Of a stretch of 11,646 nucleotides of DNA, positions 6,386 to 11,646 are shown piece after piece. The DNA comes from Thermoleophilia bacterium (lineage in GTDB: Bacteria; Actinomycetota; Thermoleophilia; Gaiellales; Gaiellaceae), in the NCBI GenBank assembly GCA_025933895.1, contig JAICZB010000045.1, positions 1-11,646 of the forward strand, given 5' to 3'. Position numbers and translations under genes: made by a program. Positions within the stretch are counted from its first letter, which is position 1, and every line of letters starts with the position of its first letter. The notes under the pieces were generated by a model. The model did not search any database and was not told the DNA's origin. It worked only from the letters and a program-made list of their open reading frames with translations.

Positions 6386-7452
6386 GCGTGCTCCCCCCCC
6401 GCGAGCTCGCGGTAGTCGGTGAGCCAGAGCGGCGCGCCGTCGATGTCCCGCAGGATGACGTTGTCGTCGGGGAAGTGAGGAACGATCTCGCCTATCTCGT
6501 CCAGCCGGCCGAGCGTCGCGTGAACCTGCGCCTCTGCCATGTTCGCGCCGCCGGCCGCGAGCGCCGAGGTCGCGGCGACGTGGCGGACGTTGATCTCCGT
6601 CACCTTGAGCGCGCCGGTGCGGTCCTCGCGCAGGTCGACGGTGAGCAGTCCGTGCGCCGCCTCGCCCGTGAGACCGCCGACGAATCGCACCGCCTGCTCG
6701 GCGAGAGTCCGCGCGCGCTCGTCGTTGAGCAGCCGGCCGCGATTGATGTTGCCGGTCACGCCGGAAACGGCGAGATGTCCCATGAAGTACTCGAGCCGCT
6801 CGTAGCACCCTGCCTTGAGGAGCTCGTCCTCGTGGAAGAGGAGCGTGCACGCGATGTTCCGGCCGGGTAGATGCTCGGCGACCATGTAGCTCGGAATCTC
6901 CGGATTCAGGTACGCCCATGCGTAGGCCTGTTCCGGCTCCGTGACCTGGATCGAGCCGATCCCGCTCGACGACGCGTCGGAGTAGTCGCGCAGCCAGACC
7001 GGCCCGCCGTCGAGATCGAGGCCGCTGCGCGCGAGCAGCTCGTCCCGGCTCGCGATGCGATAGCGGGGCACGAGGCCGGTCTCGCGCAGCGCCTCGTACA
7101 GCTTCCGCTTGCTGATCGCGATCTCCACGAGCCGCGGAGGAGGCAGCAGCGTCGGCACCGGAAAATCGCGCCCGCTCCAGAAGAGCACCTCGGCCTCGGG
7201 CGCGACGAGTGCGACGTCGATGCCCTCTTGCTCGCAGATATCCGCGACGAGCTCGGGATAGCCTGGATCGCTCGGCTGGGAAACGCGGTAGACACGGTCG
7301 TAGAGCCCCTCGTAGAAGCCGTACCAGTTGCCGCCGCGGTCGGCTCCGACGAGCGTTGCGTCGGAGAACGAGGTGCTCGCGCGGAGCGAGCGGGCGATGG
7401 CTCTCGGCGTGACGCCACAGGCGCCCGTGACGAGGATGTTCAGCGGCGCCAC
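6382..7452 (-). CDS. ATP-grasp domain protein, carboxylate-amine ligase-like, substrate unknown
   Basis: ATP-grasp enzymes activate a carboxylate as an acyl phosphate and join it to an amine, thiol or similar nucleophile. This 356-residue protein has a pre-ATP-grasp Rossmann-like domain starting ILVTGACGVTPRAIARSL (6-23), a connecting helix with ISKRKLYEALRETGL (113-127), a glycine-rich loop SSGIGS (162-167), the hinge MVAEHLPGRN (190-199) and the metal-binding end TVDLREDRTG plus VTEINVR (Asp273, Glu286, Asn288). It resembles carbamoyl-phosphate-synthase large-subunit-like ATP-grasp proteins rather than D-Ala-D-Ala ligase or PurK. It lies between a phosphoglycosyl transferase and a lipoprotein, and its TGA overlaps the lipoprotein ATG. 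An amide or peptide modification of a sugar precursor or a lipoprotein partner is therefore plausible but unproven. A run of eight G residues occurs six codons before its stop. Confidence 0.88.
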   Translation of the reverse strand: MAPLNILVTGACGVTPRAIARSLRASTSFSDATLVGADRGGNWYGFYEGLYDRVYRVSQPSDPGYPELVADICEQEGIDVALVAPEAEVLFWSGRDFPVPTLLPPPRLVEIAISKRKLYEALRETGLVPRYRIASRDELLARSGLDLDGGPVWLRDYSDASSSGIGSIQVTEPEQAYAWAYLNPEIPSYMVAEHLPGRNIACTLLFHEDELLKAGCYERLEYFMGHLAVSGVTGNINRGRLLNDERARTLAEQAVRFVGGLTGEAAHGLLTVDLREDRTGALKVTEINVRHVAATSALAAGGANMAEAQVHATLGRLDEIGEIVPHFPDDNVILRDIDGAPLWLTDYRELAGGEHA

Positions 7453-7460
7453 AGGCTTCG

Positions 7461-7466
7461 AGGATA
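7461..7466 (-). promoter_or_regulatory. Candidate -10 element for the ATP-grasp gene
   Basis: TATCCT lies eight bases upstream of the GTG start at 7452, within the 25-base gap after the phosphoglycosyl transferase gene. A weak purine stretch (GAAG, 7459-7456) lies between the two and could instead be a poor ribosome-binding site. Confidence 0.3.
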
Positions 7467-7477
7467 GCCCCGGTTCC

Positions 7478-8062
7478 TCACGATGCCGACTTCCAACCTC
7501 CCGTCTCTCCCTTGTAGGTGCCGCGGAAGAGAGCGAACGGCGTGCGCGCGAGGATCCTCAGGTCGAGGAGCGCGGACCGGTGCTCCACGTACCAGACGTC
7601 GAGCTCGATCCTTTCCGCCCAGGGCAGCGCGGCGCGGCCGTTCACCTGCGCCCAGCCGGTGATGCCCGGCTTCACGTCGAGCCGGTGCCGCTGCCGCTCG
7701 TCGTACTGCTCGACCTGGTAGCGCAGCGTCGGCCGCGGCCCGATCACGCTCATCTCGCCGCACACCACGTTCCACAGCTGCGGCAGCTCGTCGAGCGACA
7801 GCTTGCGGAGGAGCCGGCCGGCGCGGGTGATGCGCGAGTCGCCACGATTGACGGAGAGGCCCGCGCCCATCGTCTCGGCCCCTACGACCATCGTCCGCAG
7901 CTTGAGCAGCTCGAAGTCGACCCCGTCCTCGCCGACACGCGTCTGCCGGTAAAGAACGGGGCCGCCGTCCTCGAGCTTGATCGCGAGCGCGGCCAACGCA
8001 AGGACCGGCGACGCGACGAGCAGCGCCCCGCCTGCGAGCGCGATGTCCGCGGCCCGGTTCAC
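7478..8062 (-). CDS. Initiating sugar transferase (small monotopic phosphoglycosyl transferase)
   Basis: This enzyme transfers a phospho-sugar from a UDP-sugar to undecaprenyl phosphate, the first membrane step of polysaccharide assembly. The 194-residue product is the minimal catalytic form of the bacterial sugar transferase family (PglC-size, lacking the N-terminal four-helix domain of WcaJ-type proteins). One hydrophobic segment at about 8-29 contains a Ser18-Pro19 break typical of the re-entrant membrane helix. Motifs seen are YRQTRVGEDG (38-47), LLKLRTM (52-58), RAGRLLRKLSLDELPQLWNV (80-99) with the catalytic Asp91-Glu92 pair, MSVIGPRP (104-111) and KPGITGWAQVNGR (131-143). The GTG at 8062 overlaps the upstream stop as GTGA and begins exactly at the family N-terminus; the open frame further upstream is a shadow of the glycosyltransferase gene. 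The sugar cannot be told from sequence. Confidence 0.95.
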   Translation of the reverse strand: MNRAADIALAGGALLVASPVLALAALAIKLEDGGPVLYRQTRVGEDGVDFELLKLRTMVVGAETMGAGLSVNRGDSRITRAGRLLRKLSLDELPQLWNVVCGEMSVIGPRPTLRYQVEQYDERQRHRLDVKPGITGWAQVNGRAALPWAERIELDVWYVEHRSALLDLRILARTPFALFRGTYKGETGGWKSAS

Positions 8063-9159
8063 GCGAGCTCTCCCTCCCGCTGCGGCGTCCAGGTTGCGGG
8101 CGCCCCGCGCCGGAGGTAGTTCCAGAGCGAGACGACCGTCGCCCACGTGATCAGGACGTAATAGCGGGCGATCCCGACCCCGACGAGCGCCGCGGCGAGC
8201 AGCCCGAGTTGCAGGCCGAGGACGACGGCGTAGAGCACGCCGTGGCCGAGCAGCGCGATCGAGCTCGCGAGGAGGACCAGATGGAGCAGCCCGCTCGCAT
8301 AGCGCAGATGCCGGTGGGAGAGCAGCGCGAGCAGGTAGCCGGGGCGCTGCCCGCGCAGCATTCGTCCCCGCAGCACGATCAGCCACGCGTGCTCGAACAT
8401 CCGCACCTTGCGCCGGTACTCGCTCTCGTTCGACGGCGTCGGCCGCTCGAAAGCGAGCGCCTCCGGCTCGTAGATCGCGCGGCGGCCATGCTGGACCATG
8501 AGGTACGGCAGCGCGAGGTCGTGCCCGAACCGGGGATCCACCTCGGCGTAATCCGACCGGCGGAGCGCGTAGACGGCGCCGTTGCCTGCCGTCACGGAAC
8601 CGAGCCGCGACTCGCCCTCGCGCGTCACGAGCTCGTAGCGCCAGTAGACGCCTTCTTTGTTCGAGCCGTCCGGCGCCTCGAGCCGTAAGCGCCCGCAGAC
8701 GTAGGCGACGTGCGGGTCCGCGAAGTTGCGGACGAGCTTGCGCAGCGCGTCGGGCGCCCAGGTGGCGTTCGCGTCGGAGAAGGCGACGACGTCCGCATCG
8801 GTCGCACGCACGGCAGCGTCCTGCGCCGCGACCTTGCCGCCGCGCGGGTTGCGGATCACCCTGGCGCCGGTCGCCTGCGCCAGCTCCTCGGTGCGATCGG
8901 TGGACGCGTCGGATGTGACGACGAGCTCGAGGAGCTCTCGCGGATAGTCGAGCGCGCGGAGGTTCTCGAGCCGCCGCTCGATCGATCCCTCCTCGTTGAA
9001 GGCGGTGACGATCACCGCGACCGACGGCAGGTACGCGTCGTCGAGCGCGACGCGCTTCGTCCGGGCGCGTCCCGCGAGAGCCACGGCGACGGGATAGAGC
9101 GCGTGTGTCCAGGCGAGCGCGGCAAGCGAGCCCCAGAAGAGGACGACGGCCGCGGTCAC
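8059..9159 (-). CDS. Membrane-anchored family 2 glycosyltransferase
   Basis: The 366-residue protein has an N-terminal membrane helix (about 4-29), a GT-A domain on the cytoplasmic face and three hydrophobic segments at the C-terminus (about 288-305, 308-332 and 333-350). Catalytic signatures are VAVIVTAFNEEGSIERRL (47-64), TSDASTDRT (82-90), SDANATW (128-134), GNGAVYALRR (192-201) and DLALPYLM (214-221). This layout fits bacterial synthase-like glycosyltransferases that extend lipid-linked sugars or make exopolysaccharide chains, though donor and acceptor are unknown. It begins the polysaccharide block: a hairpin separates it from the hydrolase genes upstream and its stop overlaps the next start (GTGA, 8062-8059). 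The GTG start at 9159 has no Shine-Dalgarno site but is preceded by TAGCGT. Confidence 0.9.
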   Translation of the reverse strand: MTAAVVLFWGSLAALAWTHALYPVAVALAGRARTKRVALDDAYLPSVAVIVTAFNEEGSIERRLENLRALDYPRELLELVVTSDASTDRTEELAQATGARVIRNPRGGKVAAQDAAVRATDADVVAFSDANATWAPDALRKLVRNFADPHVAYVCGRLRLEAPDGSNKEGVYWRYELVTREGESRLGSVTAGNGAVYALRRSDYAEVDPRFGHDLALPYLMVQHGRRAIYEPEALAFERPTPSNESEYRRKVRMFEHAWLIVLRGRMLRGQRPGYLLALLSHRHLRYASGLLHLVLLASSIALLGHGVLYAVVLGLQLGLLAAALVGVGIARYYVLITWATVVSLWNYLRRGAPATWTPQREGELA

Positions 9160-9166
9160 GGGCGCA

Positions 9167-9172
9167 ACGCTA
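9167..9172 (-). promoter_or_regulatory. Candidate -10 element at the head of the polysaccharide block
   Basis: TAGCGT lies seven bases upstream of the GTG start of the membrane glycosyltransferase at 9159 and downstream of the hairpins that follow the hydrolase gene. No Shine-Dalgarno site is present, so a leaderless transcript from here is plausible. A -35 was not recognised. Confidence 0.4.
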
Positions 9173-9185
9173 GCGCCGAGATCGG

Positions 9186-9210
9186 CTCAGAGCGCGTCCC
9201 GCGCTCTCAG
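9186..9210 (-). terminator. Strong U-less hairpin on the stop codon of the second hydrolase
   Basis: AGAGCGCG and CGCGCTCT form a perfect 8-bp stem with a 3-base loop (9189-9207), extended by two pairs across one mismatch. It begins on the TGA of the hydrolase gene. A second small dyad (GCCG/CGGC, 9175-9186) follows on the coding strand. No T-run follows; high-GC actinobacteria are reported to use hairpin terminators lacking a U-tract, so this may end the hydrolase transcript or stabilise its 3' end. Confidence 0.5.
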
Positions 9211-10679
9211 TTGCTGCCCCACGGCCCGATGTGGGGATGGTGCGGGACCGTGAGCGAGAAGGCGAGCGACTTGCCGGAGCCGGGCGCAACGGCGCGCAGC
9301 CAGTCCGCCTTCGAGGCCTTGAGCCTCAGCGTCGCCCGGAAGATCCCGTTGCTGTTGGCGACGATGAAGCCGACGGTCTTCCACCTGCCGCGCTTGCCGT
9401 GCCGGAACTGGACCGCGACCCGCGCCGTGGCGCTCGTCGCAGTGCGACCCCAGACGCTCACGCTCTTCGCGTGGCGATAGGCGACGAACGGGAAGCGGAA
9501 GGCCGTGAGCACCGGCTTGGGGCGCAGGCTGTCGAGCGACCGCCCGTGGAAGTACAGGCCGCTCTTGTACGGGCTCGGGCTGCGTTGATCCTCCAGACCG
9601 AACCACGTCAGGAGCGAAACGCCGGAGTGCCACGCCGAGTACAGCGACTCGGCCGTCCACCGGGCGGCGAGCGCCATCGGTGCGGCGTGCGGCCTCGGAG
9701 GGTTGCTGTCCCAACCGAACTCGGTCACCCAGAACTGGACGGGCTTGACCGAGACGACGTGGTGGAGTCGCACGGCCGCCTGCAGCAACGCCCGCATCCT
9801 GGGCAGGTCGCCGAGCTCCACGTCGTCGCGAATCCGGGCGTGTCCGAACGGGCCACCGTACGTGTACGGGTGGTGTGACCACACGTCGAAGTGCACCTTC
9901 TTCCGACACGACGCGTGCGGATGCGATCCCTTGGACAGGCAGAGCAGCGAGCGCATGAAGGCGAGCGGACGGACGGAGTACCACTTCTGCTTCTTGCTCT
10001 TCGCGTGACCGAACGGATCGAGCTCGCCTGCGACGACGACATTCGCGGGGTCGACCGCGTGGACCGAATCTGCGACCGCGTTGACCATGTCCCTGTAGAC
10101 CGAGGCGTCAGCGGGTGACAGATTGAGGCTCAAGTTCGGCTCGTTCCACACCTCGAAGACGTTCGCCGCCGGTACACCGTCGACGTTCTGGCCGTCGAAG
10201 TGTGTGGCCAGCGCGGTTGCGAACTGCCCGAGCGCGTCGGTATTCGGACTTCCGCCGTTGACGCCGTCGGGGTTGTTCGCGTACGCCCAGCTCGGAATGG
10301 CGCCGATGTTGAGGATCGGCGTCAGGCCGGCGGTCTCGGCGGCCTCCACCGTCGCGTCGATCGCGCCCCAGGAGTAGCCGGGGGAGTTGGGGTCAGAGGC
10401 GTCGAAGCCGGGGGGAAGAGTCGCCGGCGCGATCGAGCGCCAGCGAACGATGAGCCGGACGTACTGCGCGCCTGCGCTGCGCGCGAGCGCGAAAGCTCGT
10501 GAATTCGCGCGGTTGAGCTGGATTGCGTCGGCCAGCGCGGTCCGCATCGGCCGGGTCGAGGGGGTCGTGTACGTGCGCGCTTGGGCTCTCTTGCTCGAAG
10601 CGAGGCTCGTGGAAGCCGCGGTCGCCCCGAGACACAGAACGGCCACGAGAAACAGGAGGTTCCGGAAGGAAACCCTCAC
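9207..10679 (-). CDS. Secreted clan-A-type glycoside hydrolase (cellulase/GH5-GH39-like TIM barrel)
   Basis: The 490-residue protein starts with a Sec signal peptide (about 1-28, basic MRVSFRN then a hydrophobic core). The TIM barrel runs from about 45 to 400: YVRLIVRWRSIAP (73-85), ILNIGAIPSWA (122-132), FEVWNEPN (175-182) with acid/base candidate Glu180, HFDVWSHHPYTYGG (263-276), FWVTEFGW (316-323) with nucleophile candidate Glu320, and LLTWFGLED (356-364). Glu at the ends of strands 4 and 7 is the clan GH-A pattern of retaining hydrolases. Cys247 and Cys258 could form a disulfide. A beta-rich C-terminal domain (about 405-478) ends in GPWGSN. Substrate is unknown; next to a polysaccharide cluster it may trim that polymer. 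The gene begins 18 bases after the stop of a homologous gene and is probably co-transcribed with it. Confidence 0.85.
   Translation of the reverse strand: MRVSFRNLLFLVAVLCLGATAASTSLASSKRAQARTYTTPSTRPMRTALADAIQLNRANSRAFALARSAGAQYVRLIVRWRSIAPATLPPGFDASDPNSPGYSWGAIDATVEAAETAGLTPILNIGAIPSWAYANNPDGVNGGSPNTDALGQFATALATHFDGQNVDGVPAANVFEVWNEPNLSLNLSPADASVYRDMVNAVADSVHAVDPANVVVAGELDPFGHAKSKKQKWYSVRPLAFMRSLLCLSKGSHPHASCRKKVHFDVWSHHPYTYGGPFGHARIRDDVELGDLPRMRALLQAAVRLHHVVSVKPVQFWVTEFGWDSNPPRPHAAPMALAARWTAESLYSAWHSGVSLLTWFGLEDQRSPSPYKSGLYFHGRSLDSLRPKPVLTAFRFPFVAYRHAKSVSVWGRTATSATARVAVQFRHGKRGRWKTVGFIVANSNGIFRATLRLKASKADWLRAVAPGSGKSLAFSLTVPHHPHIGPWGSN
9478..9518. repeat. Direct repeat within the tandem hydrolase genes, copy 1
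   Basis: Forty of 41 bases match 10969-11009, including 30 identical bases in a row (9478-9507). It encodes part of the shared segment TAFRFPFVAY. The constant offset of 1491 bases (497 codons) reflects duplication of the whole gene rather than a mobile repeat. Confidence 0.85.
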
Positions 10680-10697
10680 CGCTCGGTCGGCCCAGCC

Positions 10698-11646
10698 TCA
10701 GTTGCCCCAGGGCCCGTAGCGGAGCTTGGGCGACGGCCGCGTGAGCGAGAACGCCAGCGAAGTGCCGGAACCGGACGCCCTCGCACGCAGCCAATCTCTC
10801 TTCGTAGCCTTGAGCGTCAGGTTCGCCTTCAGGATGCCGAGCCGGTTGGCGCGGACCTTGGCCACGGTACGCCAGTGGCCGTGAGAGCCGTGACGGAGCT
10901 GAATCGTGACGACCCGCTTGTCGCTCGTGGCGTTGCGGCCCCAGACGCTGACGCGGCTGTGCCCGACGTAGGCGACGAACGGGAAGCGGAAGGCCGTGCG
11001 CACCGGCTTCGCCTTCGCGCGATCGAGCGACTGCGAGTGGCGGTAGAGGCCGCTCTGGTAAGGACCGTGGCCTCCCCGGTCCTGCAGTCCGAACCACGTC
11101 ACCAGCGAGACGCCGGACCGCCACATCTGGTAGAGCGCTTCGGCCGTCCAGCGAGCCGCCAGGCCGATCGGCGCGGCGTGCCGCCGCGGCGGATTGGTGT
11201 CCCAGCTGAACTCGGTGACCCAGAACTTGACCGAATGCGGCGAGACCACGTGATGGAGCCGGACGCCCGCCTTCAGCAGCGAGCGCATCTTCGGCAGGTC
11301 ACCGAGGGAGACGTCGTCGGGGTTCCTCGCGTGCCCGAAGGGACCGTTGAACGTGTACGGATGATGCGCCCAGACGTCGAAGTGGATCGTGTTCTTGCAG
11401 GTGCGGTGCGGGTGCTTCCCCTTCGAGACGCAGAGCAGCGAGCGCATGAAGCCAAGTGGCGTAGCGGCGTACCACTTCTGCTTCTTGCCCTTCGGATGTC
11501 CGAACGGATCGAGGTCGCCCGCGATGACGACGTTCTTCGTGTCGACGGCGTGCACGGCGTTGGCCACGGCGTTGACCATGCCTCGATAGCGGCTCGCGCT
11601 CACCGGGCCGAGGAAAAGGCTGTTGTTCACCTCGTTCCAGACCTGG
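10698..11646 (-). CDS. Secreted clan-A-type glycoside hydrolase, tandem paralogue, N-terminus beyond the window
   Basis: The frame is open to the window edge, so the visible 315 residues are the C-terminal two thirds; the start at 11630 that an ORF finder might pick is internal. The first visible residues are QVWNEVNNSL, aligned with FEVWNEPNLSL of the downstream paralogue, so the acid/base Glu is kept while the normally conserved Pro after it is Val. The nucleophile region is FWVTEFSW. Shared blocks include VVIAGDLDPFGH, KKQKWY, HFDVWAHHPYTF, GVRLHHVVS, GLAARWTAEALY and TAFRFPFVAY, about two thirds identical by eye over the alignable length. Both Cys residues of the paralogue are also kept. 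The C-terminus again ends GPWGN. Only 18 bases separate it from the next gene. Substrate unknown. Confidence 0.85.
   Translation of the reverse strand, partial: QVWNEVNNSLFLGPVSASRYRGMVNAVANAVHAVDTKNVVIAGDLDPFGHPKGKKQKWYAATPLGFMRSLLCVSKGKHPHRTCKNTIHFDVWAHHPYTFNGPFGHARNPDDVSLGDLPKMRSLLKAGVRLHHVVSPHSVKFWVTEFSWDTNPPRRHAAPIGLAARWTAEALYQMWRSGVSLVTWFGLQDRGGHGPYQSGLYRHSQSLDRAKAKPVRTAFRFPFVAYVGHSRVSVWGRNATSDKRVVTIQLRHGSHGHWRTVAKVRANRLGILKANLTLKATKRDWLRARASGSGTSLAFSLTRPSPKLRYGPWGN
10969..11009. repeat. Direct repeat within the tandem hydrolase genes, copy 2
   Basis: Partner of 9478-9518, with one mismatch over 41 bases. It lies at the equivalent codons of the upstream paralogue, marking the best-conserved DNA segment I found between the two hydrolase genes. 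Confidence 0.85.

Noticed and set aside
6386..6919. Upstream extension of the propeller lipoprotein frame
   Set aside because: It is an out-of-frame reading of the ATP-grasp gene; the signal peptide with lipobox begins at the ATG at 6385.
8063..8386. Upstream extension of the sugar transferase frame
   Set aside because: It is low-complexity Arg/Ala-rich sequence overlapping the 3' end of the glycosyltransferase gene; the family N-terminus starts at the GTG at 8062.
9478..11009. Repeat pair considered as a possible mobile or recombination element
   Set aside because: The match follows codon alignment of paralogous hydrolases and has no terminal inverted repeats or transposase, so it is gene duplication.

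Overview
The window reads as a high-GC chromosomal segment from an actinobacterium. GTG starts are frequent, Shine-Dalgarno sites are almost absent, and several starts have a TANNNT hexamer a few bases upstream, a pattern known from leaderless actinobacterial genes. A deep class such as Thermoleophilia (Solirubrobacterales/Gaiellales-like) is a reasonable guess from gene content, but this is inference. All 11 supported genes lie on the minus strand, so they are transcribed from high to low coordinates. No stretch longer than 300 bases lacks a gene, and I saw no tRNA, rRNA, CRISPR array or transposase.

In order of transcription: (1) 11646-9207, two tandem, clearly homologous secreted clan-A-type glycoside hydrolases; the first is cut by the window edge. 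A hairpin sits on the stop codon of the second. (2) 9159-2048, a surface-polysaccharide assembly cluster: a membrane glycosyltransferase 2, a small initiating phosphoglycosyl transferase, an ATP-grasp ligase of unknown substrate, a beta-propeller (PQQ-like) lipoprotein, a Wzz-type chain-length protein without kinase domain, a dolichyl-phosphate-mannose-synthase-like glycosyltransferase with two C-terminal membrane helices, and a UDP-glucuronate decarboxylase (UDP-xylose synthase)-type epimerase. (3) 2037-1, the heme genes hemE and hemH, then the start of an unrecognised gene coupled to hemH by a GTGA overlap.

Likely joint function (inference): the phosphoglycosyl transferase loads the first sugar on a polyprenyl phosphate, the glycosyltransferases extend it with UDP-xylose among the possible donors, the Wzz-like protein sets chain length, and the propeller lipoprotein and ATP-grasp enzyme add an envelope-side scaffold and a peptide- or amide-type modification. 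The secreted hydrolases would trim or remodel the product. No flippase, polymerase or ABC exporter is visible, so part of the system must lie outside the window or elsewhere in the genome.

The least ordinary parts are the translationally coupled ATP-grasp/propeller-lipoprotein pair inside a polysaccharide locus, the recurrent TANNNT-start spacing, and the tandem hydrolases with a shared GPWG tail.
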